From positions 186,001 to 250,000 of the forward strand of contig JWIH01000016.1 in NCBI GenBank assembly GCA_000814665.1: a DNA stretch of 64,000 nt, read 5' to 3'. Below, piece by piece: positions 1 to 8,055 of the stretch; within the stretch, counting starts at the first letter, position 1, and every line of letters begins with the position of its first letter. A program made the position numbers and the translations under genes. The notes beneath the pieces are model-generated. The model was not told the origin of the DNA, ran no database searches, and saw only the letters and a list, made by a program, of their open reading frames with translations. Source of the stretch: Pseudoalteromonas flavipulchra NCIMB 2033 = ATCC BAA-314 (GTDB lineage Bacteria > Pseudomonadota > Gammaproteobacteria > Enterobacterales > Alteromonadaceae).

Positions 1-104
1 TTTTTAGTGGACTGATCGATACCGTTTACACGACTAATTCGTGCCGTGATAAAGGCGACTTGGTCGAACACCACGATGTGCAACTCAACATGATTGAATT
101 ATAA
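1..104 (+). CDS. C-terminal end of a PRPP-synthetase-like protein (partial)
   Basis: Only the last 33 codons are in the window, read from base 3 to a TAA at 102-104. The tail contains the stretch LIDTVYTTNSCRD and ends in MIEL. This resembles the C-terminus of the ribose-phosphate pyrophosphokinase homologues often found beside nadV, where PRPP would feed the next enzyme. The stop lies 11 bases before the nadV ATG, so the two are probably co-transcribed. The family call rests on a short tail and on context, so it is tentative. Confidence 0.5.
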   Translation, partial: FSGLIDTVYTTNSCRDKGDLVEHHDVQLNMIEL

Positions 105-115
105 GGAATATAGCC

Positions 116-1711
116 ATGACAATTACCGCAGCAAGTATGCAAAAAGACGTGTATAAAGAATTTCACAGCCGCGCTTATCACCCTGAAGTGACAGAGGTTT
201 ATGCAAACTTTACCTCACGCAGCGGCAAATTAAGCAATGTTGCAAATAACGATAAAGTGGCTTTTGTGGGGCTGCAGTATTTTATCAAAAGTTACTTACA
301 AGAAGAGTGGCAAGACTTTTTCGCAGCAGACAAGCACACCGCTGTGGCAAATCATAGACGGATCATGACAGCAATGTTGGGCTATCCGGTGGACGTGGGT
401 TATCTCGAGGCGCTACACGACTTAGGTTATTTACCGCTGAGGATTAAAGCGCTGCCAGAAGGGACTTTAGTGCCGTATCAGGTGCCGCCCATCACTGTGG
501 TCAATACCAAGCCTGGATTTGAATGGCTAACCAATATGATTGAGACGGTATTAAGCTGCGAAAACTGGCCAATTCAAACGAGCACTACCACCTCAGTTGC
601 ATATTTAAAAGTGTTCCGAGAGTTTGCTCAAAAAACCGGCTTACCTCAGGAGTTCGTGCCGTTTCAGGGTCATGATTTTAGCTTTCGCGGTATGTTTGGT
701 AAGCACGCTGCGGCTATGAGTGGTTTTGGTCACCTCGCGTCAGGTCTTGTAGGGACGGATACTATCCCTGCGGTACTATTTGCTGAAAAGTACTATGGCG
801 CAGATGTCGACAAAGAGCTGGTTGGCTGCTCAGTAGATGCAACCGAGCACTCAGTAACCTGTTCTTGGATCCAAGAAGGTGAAATCGAGTTTTTCCAATA
901 TTTGATGCGTGAGCAGTCACCGACCGGGATCCTCAGTGTGGTCTCTGATACTTGGGATTTTTGGAAGCTAGTCACCGAGTATTTACCGGAATTAAAAGCA
1001 GAGATCATGGCGCGTGATGGCACTGTGGTGATCCGTCCAGACTCCGGAGATCCGGTGAAAATCCTGACTGGGTATTGTGTCTCACCAGTATCAGAATATA
1101 GCGAGTTGGTTGACTCTCAGCAGCAAGCGCAAGAAATGGCAATGACAGATGGCTTTGAAGCGTATCGTTGGCAGGGAAATTACTATTCAGTTGAACCACA
1201 CCCAACGCAGCTGCAGGAGTGTGAAGTAAAAGGACTGATTGAATGTCTCTGGGATACCTTTGGTGGCACTGTGACTGATAAAGGCTTTAAATTGCTAGAT
1301 GAGCATATTGGCGCAATATATGGCGATGCAATTACCCTTGAGCGTCAGCGTCAAATTCTACAGCGACTGATGGACAAAGGATTTGCGTCCAAAGTGGTGC
1401 TCGGCATTGGCTCATACAGTTACCAATATGTCACCCGCGATACCCATGGCTCTGCGGTAAAAGCAACTAGTGTGGTTAAAAACAACCAGCGTGTGGCAAT
1501 TTTTAAAGAGCCAAAAACCGACAGCAAAAAGCGCTCAGCAAAGGGACTGCTGAAAGTAGAACGCGTAAACGGTGAGTTGATCTGCAAGGACAATGTGACC
1601 GAGGAAGAAGAAAAGCAAGGCTTGTTAGAAGTGGTGTTTGAAGATGGAGAGTTACTAAAAGAAACCACTTTGGGTGAGATCAGAGCTTTGATCAGCGCGC
1701 AAATTAGTTAG
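116..1711 (+). CDS. nadV: Nicotinamide phosphoribosyltransferase
   Basis: This cytosolic enzyme of the NAMPT/NadV family makes nicotinamide mononucleotide from nicotinamide and PRPP, the first step of the one-step NAD salvage route. The 531-residue length is close to that of the family. Recognisable motifs are QGHDFSFRGMFG (about residues 187-198), GTDTIPAV with its PRPP/nicotinamide-site context, and VVIRPDSGDPV (about 305-315). The ATG at 116 follows an AAGGA ribosome-binding site at 103-107. The upstream partial gene appears to be a PRPP synthetase relative, so the pair would supply and use PRPP. A strong hairpin terminator follows at 1740-1770. Recognition is from conserved motifs and is confident. 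Confidence 0.93.
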   Translation: MTITAASMQKDVYKEFHSRAYHPEVTEVYANFTSRSGKLSNVANNDKVAFVGLQYFIKSYLQEEWQDFFAADKHTAVANHRRIMTAMLGYPVDVGYLEALHDLGYLPLRIKALPEGTLVPYQVPPITVVNTKPGFEWLTNMIETVLSCENWPIQTSTTTSVAYLKVFREFAQKTGLPQEFVPFQGHDFSFRGMFGKHAAAMSGFGHLASGLVGTDTIPAVLFAEKYYGADVDKELVGCSVDATEHSVTCSWIQEGEIEFFQYLMREQSPTGILSVVSDTWDFWKLVTEYLPELKAEIMARDGTVVIRPDSGDPVKILTGYCVSPVSEYSELVDSQQQAQEMAMTDGFEAYRWQGNYYSVEPHPTQLQECEVKGLIECLWDTFGGTVTDKGFKLLDEHIGAIYGDAITLERQRQILQRLMDKGFASKVVLGIGSYSYQYVTRDTHGSAVKATSVVKNNQRVAIFKEPKTDSKKRSAKGLLKVERVNGELICKDNVTEEEEKQGLLEVVFEDGELLKETTLGEIRALISAQIS

Positions 1712-1739
1712 ATTCCATTGTTGTTCTCATTGTCTTTTG

Positions 1740-1770
1740 GTCGCGATAGGTTCCAGCCATCGCGACTTTT
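1740..1770 (+). terminator. Intrinsic terminator after nadV
   Basis: A perfect 8-bp stem (GTCGCGAT / ATCGCGAC) with an 11-base loop is followed directly by TTTT. It lies 28 bases after the nadV stop and before the response-regulator gene. Confidence 0.8.
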
Positions 1771-1824
1771 GTGCTTCACAATTGTACATCTAATAATTAC
1801 AATCAGGACAAAAAGCGCCTCCCT

Positions 1825-2520
1825 ATGTCTGACCAATATACAGTTTTATATGTAGAAGATGACCCAAGCAGTGCTGAGATCTTACGTTTATATCTGGCAC
1901 AAGCGGATATGCAGGTTGTCCATTTCGATAACGCCCCAGATGCCCACCGAGCCCTACAAAACCTAACATTTCAACTCGCTATTTTAGATGTCATGCTACC
2001 CGGTGGTGATGGCCGTGAGCTACTAAAAGAAGCCGTTGCGCGCAACATTCCTACCATTATGGTGACCGCCAAAGTGTCTGAAACTGATCGTCTTGAGGGG
2101 TTTGAGCTTGGTGCGGACGATTATGTATGTAAGCCTTACAGCCCACGAGAAGTGATCTCACGAGCAAAGGCACTATGTAAACGTAGCTATCGTGGTCAGC
2201 AGAGTGCCGCTTTGTTGTTTGATGGCTTAAGTATCAATCTTGAGAGCAAATCCGTAACGGTAACACAGCAAACACCAGCGTTAACGGCTGTGGAGTTCGA
2301 GTTATTACTGACCATGGCCAAGCAGCCGAAACAAGTATTTAGCCGCGCGCAATTAATCGAACAAGTATGGGGAAGTGATGCGCCTATTACGGATCGGGCA
2401 GTCGATACTCACTTGGCTAACTTGCGTAAAAAACTTGGCGACAGTAAGGCTGAGCCCAAGTTTATCGCCACTCGTTACGGGCAAGGCTATCAATTTATCG
2501 CGCGTAAGGTGTCTTCATGA
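1825..2520 (+). CDS. OmpR/PhoB-family response regulator
   Basis: This two-component DNA-binding regulator has 231 residues from the chosen start. The receiver domain covers residues 5-115 and carries the acidic pair E11/D12-D13, phosphoacceptor D55 in LAILDVMLPG, T81 and K103. A winged-helix OmpR-type effector domain follows, with the motif ITDRAVDTHLANLRKKLG near the C-terminus. The frame opens at 1771, but the receiver fold starts properly at MSDQYTVLYVEDD, so I use the ATG at 1825. The last four bases overlap the next gene (ATGA), showing translational coupling with the histidine kinase. The signal and target genes cannot be read from the sequence. Confidence 0.9.
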   Translation: MSDQYTVLYVEDDPSSAEILRLYLAQADMQVVHFDNAPDAHRALQNLTFQLAILDVMLPGGDGRELLKEAVARNIPTIMVTAKVSETDRLEGFELGADDYVCKPYSPREVISRAKALCKRSYRGQQSAALLFDGLSINLESKSVTVTQQTPALTAVEFELLLTMAKQPKQVFSRAQLIEQVWGSDAPITDRAVDTHLANLRKKLGDSKAEPKFIATRYGQGYQFIARKVSS

Positions 2521-3896
2521 AGCTAAAAACCAAATTTACCTTACTCGTGGCGCTTTGTACTTTTGCGCTACTCGGAAGCTTTTATCAACTATCTAAAAAC
2601 TCAGCCGAGCGCACTTTTTTAGCATTTAATAAGCAAAGTGCGGTAACGTTTGGTCATTCATTGCTTGATGATGACTTAGTGGAAGAAGCATTGACTGGTA
2701 AAACCTTTGCGAGCCCAGAAGCGACCTTAACGTTTTTAGCATCAACCTTTCCTGAGCAGCTATTTATTTGGCGAGATGCTAACTCAACAGCGGATGTAAA
2801 GATCCTCAACCCCGATCTCACCATAGACTATGAGCAGGTCAAATCCGGTCATCAATTTTCTATCCATCACCCCGGTGTTGCGGCGTTTGTGGTGCAATTT
2901 AATGAGGCGCAATATGTGTTATCACCACAGGGGGAGTTGTTTTGGTTGCCTGAGGTATTGCTAGATAGGTCGTTTGAAAAGGAAGCGCTGCAGCAAGCTA
3001 TGTTGGATGATTTTATGCTTACTTTGGTCATCTTATCGATTATTGCTGCATTACTTGCTTGGTTGGGGTCGTGGTACTTTTTGTCGCCACTTAAACAGCT
3101 CAAACGTAGCTTTAAGGCGATAGAGTCGGGCGAGTTAGACACCCGCTTAGCGCTAAAACGCCATGATGAAGTGGGTGAAATCATCAATAGTTTCAATAAT
3201 CTTGCGGCTTGGCTACAAGGTTTGCATCAGCAATATAAACAAATGAACTCCGACTTATCTCACGAGCTTAGAACACCACTTAACGGCATTCGTTCGCGCT
3301 TGGAGGCGATGGAAGACGGTATAGTGCCGATGGATAAGGCTCAGTTAGCGGTGATAACCCAAGACCTTCACAACGTTAATCGTATTATCGACGACTTGTG
3401 TTTGTTGTCATTAACCGAGTCAAAGCAGCTGACGTTGTCATCAACACGAGTAAATCTCTCTGAGCTGTTAACATCGACCTTAGTGCGTTACCAAGCACAG
3501 GCCGAAGCGCGAGGCGTGAAATTGGACGCAGATATTCAAGAAGGTGTGAGCGTGACGCTTGATGCCGGAAGAGTCAGACAGATAGTGGTGAACTTATTAG
3601 ATAATGCTTTTAAATATGGCGCTGATGGTGGCGTTGTGACCTTAAAGCTCAGTTATCAAGATAATGAACTGGTGATTACGGTTGCTGACTGCGGCCAAGG
3701 TATGTCGCCTAATCAACTCGAGCAGGTGTTTGAGCGCTTTTATCGTGCGCAGGGGTCGCGCCACGATACATCCAGTTTGGGGCTCGGTTTACCAATTTGC
3801 CGTCAACTTGCCGAGTTGATGGGGGCGACATTGACCGCGACCAGTACTGAAAATCAAGGCGCAAGCTTTTCACTTCGGTTTTCTCGACTAACTTGA
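2517..3896 (+). CDS. Membrane sensor histidine kinase
   Basis: This inner-membrane kinase of 459 residues is the partner of the regulator just upstream, overlapping it by ATGA. A first membrane helix lies at about residues 7-25. A periplasmic sensor region of about 140 residues with no recognised fold follows, then a second helix at about 166-190 and a HAMP linker. The HisKA motif SDLSHELRTPLNG carries H249. The HATPase domain shows the N box (NLLDNAFKYG), G1 (ADCGQGM) and G2 (LGLGLPICRQL). It would phosphorylate the OmpR-type partner. The ligand is unknown. Confidence 0.9.
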   Translation: MKLKTKFTLLVALCTFALLGSFYQLSKNSAERTFLAFNKQSAVTFGHSLLDDDLVEEALTGKTFASPEATLTFLASTFPEQLFIWRDANSTADVKILNPDLTIDYEQVKSGHQFSIHHPGVAAFVVQFNEAQYVLSPQGELFWLPEVLLDRSFEKEALQQAMLDDFMLTLVILSIIAALLAWLGSWYFLSPLKQLKRSFKAIESGELDTRLALKRHDEVGEIINSFNNLAAWLQGLHQQYKQMNSDLSHELRTPLNGIRSRLEAMEDGIVPMDKAQLAVITQDLHNVNRIIDDLCLLSLTESKQLTLSSTRVNLSELLTSTLVRYQAQAEARGVKLDADIQEGVSVTLDAGRVRQIVVNLLDNAFKYGADGGVVTLKLSYQDNELVITVADCGQGMSPNQLEQVFERFYRAQGSRHDTSSLGLGLPICRQLAELMGATLTATSTENQGASFSLRFSRLT

Positions 3897-3962
3897 TAAT
3901 TGCTTGACAATTGCTCGGCATAGTTAGCTCAACAACGACATCAACAGTTTGAGAGCAAGATT

Positions 3963-4838
3963 ATGAGAGCAATTATTTTATCAGCATTGGCATGTACCAC
4001 CGTAGGTTGTGGGATCACCGCGTCTACCGCGCCACAATCGCTCACTTTACCGATGAAGTACACCGAGAAAGGTCATGCCTATGTGATGGCAACGCTTAAC
4101 CATACGATTACCCATCCTATGATTTTAGATAGTGCTGCGAATGTTGGTATTTTACCGGTTAATCTGAAAGCAGCACTTGCCTTGCCTGAAGACAAGCTAA
4201 GCAAAATGGACGTACAAGGCGCAAGTGGCAGCTCAGAGCTAGTATTGGCAACGATAGACCACACCAGCGTCGGCCACTTAGCAGCAGAGTCGCTTCCATA
4301 TGTATTTAAAGATATGACCCGCTTAGATGTGGAAGGCGTCTTGCCTGGAATTTTGGGGCATGGATACATGTCGCAATATTGTAATGTGTTTGATTTTAAA
4401 AATAATGAACTGAGTTTGTATCAAGGGGCTTGCCCAAGTAGCGTGACACAGGGCTTGGAGAGTGAAAGTTTTAAAATAGATAACAATTTTATCAAGCTGA
4501 CAGCAAGTTTTAATGGCGTAGAAGTAGACGCCGTGCTTGATACCGGCGCTCCAACCAATTACATCAACTCACACTTGGCCAATAAACTAACATTAACGCT
4601 GGGCGAAGAAGACATCAGCCGCGGGTTAAACGACCAAGCAACTAAAAAGGTGGCCATAGGATCACTGCGCTTTAGCTTAGGAGGCAAGGAAATCATCAAT
4701 ACCGAAAGTCACTTATCGGATATGCCAGTGTTTGAGGTGCTTGGATATAAAGACGAGCCGTTTATCCTACTTGGTTTAAGTAACTTTAATGATGATAAGC
4801 TAATTATCGACTACGCTGAGAACAAAATTTACTTTTGA
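3963..4838 (+). CDS. Fused two-lobe retropepsin-like aspartic protease homologue
   Basis: This 291-residue exported protein starts with a short hydrophobic segment (about residues 3-15). C11 or C16 could be a weak lipobox cysteine. It contains two aspartic-protease-like half-domains. The first has an Asp motif MILDSAAN (D56, DSA rather than DTG) and a GILG segment near residue 129. The second has the canonical AVLDTGAPTN (D193-T194-G195) and FILLGLSNF near the C-terminus, matching the hydrophobic-hydrophobic-Gly motif of the fold. Whether it is catalytically active is uncertain because the first triad is altered. It stands alone between the kinase gene and the AhpD-like gene. Confidence 0.7.
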   Translation: MRAIILSALACTTVGCGITASTAPQSLTLPMKYTEKGHAYVMATLNHTITHPMILDSAANVGILPVNLKAALALPEDKLSKMDVQGASGSSELVLATIDHTSVGHLAAESLPYVFKDMTRLDVEGVLPGILGHGYMSQYCNVFDFKNNELSLYQGACPSSVTQGLESESFKIDNNFIKLTASFNGVEVDAVLDTGAPTNYINSHLANKLTLTLGEEDISRGLNDQATKKVAIGSLRFSLGGKEIINTESHLSDMPVFEVLGYKDEPFILLGLSNFNDDKLIIDYAENKIYF

Positions 4839-4934
4839 TCCCAACGCCGCTGGCTTAACGCTCGACCAGTCAGTAGCTGAATAAATTTCATATTAATTTA
4901 GACAGTTATTGTGTTTACTATAGCGAATAGTTAT

Positions 4935-4950
4935 TTGAACGATCATTCAA
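4935..4950. promoter_or_regulatory. Palindromic operator-like site upstream of the AhpD-like gene
   Basis: TTGAACGATCATTCAA is an inverted repeat with one mismatched base pair, located about 80 bases before the AhpD-like start. Sites of this size and the ACGATC-type core are common TetR-family operators. No TetR gene is present nearby, so the regulator is unknown. Confidence 0.4.
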
Positions 4951-5026
4951 GTAAGGTTAGTCTAGCACCCAGTGAGTAGTTAACCTGAGATTATACCAAT
5001 CCAAAATGCACCAAGAGGAGCAACTG

Positions 5027-5566
5027 ATGACTGACTTTACAATCCATACCGTAGAATCTGCACCGCAAAAAGGTAAACCATTACTTGAGAAGTCCCAGCA
5101 AGCGTTTGGACGTATTCCGAACCTTCATGGTGTAATGGCGGAATCACCAGAGCATCTGCATGGCTATCAAGTGTTACATGAGGCTTTTTTAAATAGCTCG
5201 TTTAATAACGATGAAAAAACTGTGGTGTGGCAAGCGATTAATGTAGAACATGAATGTCACTACTGTGTGCCGGCTCATTCTGCCATCGCAAAATCAATGA
5301 AAGTAAGTGATGAATTGGTCAAAGCGCTGCGTGAGCAAGCACCACTTGGCGATGAGAAACTAGAAGTGCTGCGTGCCACAACACTTGAAATGCTGCGCGC
5401 GCGTGGCAAGTTGAGCGATGCACAAACGAAAGCGTTTTTTGCCGCAGGTTATACTAAACAAAATCTGCTGGAAATTATCTTAGCGCTAAGTCAAAAAGTG
5501 ATGAGTAACTACGTAAACCATATCGCGCATACTCCGCTGGATGATGCTTTTAAAGCGTTTAGCTAA
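5027..5566 (+). CDS. AhpD/carboxymuconolactone-decarboxylase-family protein
   Basis: This soluble protein of 179 residues has the AhpD-type redox motif CHYCVPAH, with C77, C80 and H84. Members of this family act as alkylhydroperoxidases or related thiol enzymes. The substrate here is not known. The frame opens at 5006, but a GAGGAG ribosome-binding site at 5013-5018 fits the ATG at 5027. A palindromic operator-like site lies upstream, so repressor control and induction by an electrophile or oxidant is plausible but inferred. No partner reductase gene is adjacent. Confidence 0.85.
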   Translation: MTDFTIHTVESAPQKGKPLLEKSQQAFGRIPNLHGVMAESPEHLHGYQVLHEAFLNSSFNNDEKTVVWQAINVEHECHYCVPAHSAIAKSMKVSDELVKALREQAPLGDEKLEVLRATTLEMLRARGKLSDAQTKAFFAAGYTKQNLLEIILALSQKVMSNYVNHIAHTPLDDAFKAFS

Positions 5567-5589
5567 TTAGTAGAGAGGCATTTATTTCG

Positions 5590-6012
5590 CTATAAGTGAG
5601 GCTGTTTTACATCCATAGGAATGACTGATGGACGTGTAAAAATATAGCTGAGTACGGCAGCCTCAGTTATCGCGACAGACCACACGACCCAAACAGGTGC
5701 GCCACTAAAGCTCAGTGCCAGTAAGCCAACACTCATGCCAACCGCCGCGCCAATCTTGCCTTTTATGGGGATCACCTGATGTTGTCGCCATGCAAGCAGA
5801 CTCGGGCCAAATTTGGGGTGGGTAAGCAGCCAGTTTTCTAACTTAGGAGAAGAGCGGGTAAAGCAAGCAAGGGCAAGAATAAAAAAGATGGTGGTAGGCA
5901 TAACAGGCAGTGCCATGCCGATAAAGCCGAGACCAACAAATACGATGCCAGCAACATGCAGCCAAAAACAACGATTGAATAGGGGGATTTTCTTACGCAT
6001 AGGCATCCTCAT
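5590..6012 (-). CDS. DUF454/YbaN-family inner-membrane protein
   Basis: This small integral membrane protein has up to 140 residues. It shows the family pattern GLGFIGMALPVMPTT in the first hydrophobic hairpin, followed by ALACFTRSSPKLENWLL and HPKFGPSLLAW. Two more hydrophobic segments follow at about residues 85-125. The function of the family is unknown. Three in-frame ATG codons lie close together. The GAGG before the third one makes 6000 a credible alternative start. It converges with the AhpD-like gene and ends 23 bases from it. Confidence 0.85.
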   Translation of the reverse strand: MRMPMRKKIPLFNRCFWLHVAGIVFVGLGFIGMALPVMPTTIFFILALACFTRSSPKLENWLLTHPKFGPSLLAWRQHQVIPIKGKIGAAVGMSVGLLALSFSGAPVWVVWSVAITEAAVLSYIFTRPSVIPMDVKQPHL

Positions 6013-6233
6013 ATTTCGGGAGTGCTGAACTGGCAGCGCATCACGGTGACCTGAGCCAACATTGTTAACCAGAAGCCAATTATTAAAAGCATATCACAGC
6101 GGCTGAAATTCGCGAATTTTCAACTAAGCTAAAGCAAAGAGATTATCAGTCGGACGTCAGTGTTTGAAATAGCGAATCTGATCTCAGGTTAAGTACAGGG
6201 AAGTGGTGCGACTGAAACGTTGAGGAGCAAAGT

Positions 6234-7481
6234 ATGCAAGTAAATTTAGAACGTCTAAAGTCTACCTTATTTGCGCTCGCGGAGTTCGGCTATAACCATG
6301 AGGATAAGGGAATTTATCGCCAAGGTTTTAGCAATGAGGATTTTGCAGCGCGTAAATGGCTGATGGAATGTGCACAAAGCGAAGGATTTGTGAGTCGTAT
6401 GGATGGCGCTGGCAATGTGATTATTGAAATGACCAGCCCGGATATTGCAGCAAAACCCGCGGTGATCATTGGCTCTCATCTCGATAGTGTACCAGCAGGT
6501 GGCATGTTTGATGGCACCCTAGGCGTCATTGCGGGGTTTGAGTGTATTCGTATTTTAAAAGAGCACAATGTGCAATTGGATAGGCCGATTTGGGTCATCG
6601 GTACCAGTGAAGAAGAAGGGCGTTTTGGTGGCATGATCGGGGCGCAAGCGCTCACTGGAAAATTAACACCTCACCAATTGCTCACAAGTCATGATGCGGA
6701 TGGCTGTATGCTTAGCGATGCCATGCGTGCGCAAGGGTTAGATCCCATGGATGCACTGAATGCGAGGCTAGAACCTGAGCAAATAAACAGTTTTTTTGAA
6801 TTACATATAGAGCAAGGACCTGTGCTTGATCAAAAAGGCATTCAAATTGGTGTGGTGGAAGGGATTTCAGGGGTATTTAAATGGATGGTTAAATTAATTG
6901 GGAAGGCCGACCACGCAGGCACAGCCCCCATGGAGATGCGTAGCGACGCCTTTATGGGACTGGCTGATTTTGCCTACCAGTTAGATCGCATTATTGCAGA
7001 GGACGGCACAGATACCACGAGGATCACCGTCGGTAAGGCAGAATTAAAGCCGGGTTTTGCACATACGATTGCTGGAGAGGTGGATTTCACCATCGTCGCG
7101 CGTGATATGGACGAAACGGTGATGGAGAACCTTGAAATTGCCTGTCGTAAAGCGCTTTCAGCTATCGCTCGAAAACACCATTTAATGTTTGAATACGAGC
7201 AGGTGAGTTGGCTGTCTCCAATGAAGTGCACACCTGAGATGGTGGAATTTATTAGTCAACAGGCAGAGGCCTTGTCACTGAATTATCAAATCATGCCAAG
7301 TGGTGCTGGTCACGATAGCCAGTTTTTTTCAGAAGTGTGCCCCACGGGGCTGATATTTATTCCATCACTCAACGGCGTTAGCCATGCGCCAGACGAATGG
7401 AGTCATTGGCATGATGTTGAAGCTGGGAGTAATTTACTGCTGCAATGTGTTCAAAAAAGAGCAATAAAAACAAAAGAATAA
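6234..7481 (+). CDS. M20-family hydantoinase/carbamoylase-type amidohydrolase
   Basis: This zinc-dependent hydrolase of 415 residues belongs to the allantoate amidohydrolase / N-carbamoyl-L-amino-acid hydrolase group. Metal-site motifs are GSHLDSVPAGGMFDG (H82, D84, D93), GTSEEEGRFGG (E127-E128 region), FELHIEQGP, and SHAPDEWS near the C-terminus. A dimerisation domain lies at about 210-325. The reaction is removal of a carbamoyl group from a ureido acid. The exact substrate cannot be told from the motifs. GAGGAG precedes the ATG. The next operon encodes a symporter and a transcarbamoylase-like enzyme, so a shared role in ureido-acid metabolism is possible. Confidence 0.85.
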   Translation: MQVNLERLKSTLFALAEFGYNHEDKGIYRQGFSNEDFAARKWLMECAQSEGFVSRMDGAGNVIIEMTSPDIAAKPAVIIGSHLDSVPAGGMFDGTLGVIAGFECIRILKEHNVQLDRPIWVIGTSEEEGRFGGMIGAQALTGKLTPHQLLTSHDADGCMLSDAMRAQGLDPMDALNARLEPEQINSFFELHIEQGPVLDQKGIQIGVVEGISGVFKWMVKLIGKADHAGTAPMEMRSDAFMGLADFAYQLDRIIAEDGTDTTRITVGKAELKPGFAHTIAGEVDFTIVARDMDETVMENLEIACRKALSAIARKHHLMFEYEQVSWLSPMKCTPEMVEFISQQAEALSLNYQIMPSGAGHDSQFFSEVCPTGLIFIPSLNGVSHAPDEWSHWHDVEAGSNLLLQCVQKRAIKTKE

Positions 7482-7617
7482 ATGTAAAGTGAAGATAAAG
7501 TTGGGTCGCGGCTTACTAGACAAATTTGATCCTTGGGCTAGTCTTTGTTACTACTAGAATAATGTGGATAGCAAAACTTGCGGCGAATTCAGGCTTGGAT
7601 AACCGCAGTTAGGGATT

Positions 7618-8055
7618 ATGAGGATGTGGATCGCCCGAGTAGTAACCTTGGTCTTACTTGCTGCGAGCTTTAATGGGCTTGCCGCCTCGCTGAGGGTGAG
7701 CGATGAGGTCGTGACTGCTGGGTTTATTACGCTACATATTGAGCGTACAGGTCCGCCTCTACAGCAATCAACACAGCTATCCATTCAACATCTTTCAGAA
7801 CCTTACTCCCTCTCTCTTTCGCTTCAGCCGACTCAACAAGCGGTAACCATTAGTGGCTTGGCTGATGGTGATTATCTCGCAACCTTAGGTAGTCCCTCTG
7901 CTAACTCGGCACAAACGTCAGTCTCATTTTCAGTCAAACATCATCAGTTAACGCTGGCGCTTGCACTGTTTGTATTGGGCTTTTGCTTATTTGTGCTGCT
8001 TGTAGGGATGATTGTGGTGGGTAATAAGCAAACGCACGATAAGGAAAGCGTATGA
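7618..8055 (+). CDS. Small exported or membrane-anchored protein of unknown function
   Basis: I do not recognise this 145-residue protein. It has an N-terminal signal-like helix (about residues 4-22, ending in GLAA) and a beta-rich middle of about 85 residues. A C-terminal membrane helix (about 112-136) is followed by a short charged cytoplasmic tail. The topology suggests a periplasmic domain anchored at the C-terminus. Its stop overlaps the symporter start by ATGA, so it is translationally coupled to the transporter and may be an accessory subunit. A second ATG two codons in (7624) could also serve as start. Confidence 0.65.
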   Translation: MRMWIARVVTLVLLAASFNGLAASLRVSDEVVTAGFITLHIERTGPPLQQSTQLSIQHLSEPYSLSLSLQPTQQAVTISGLADGDYLATLGSPSANSAQTSVSFSVKHHQLTLALALFVLGFCLFVLLVGMIVVGNKQTHDKESV

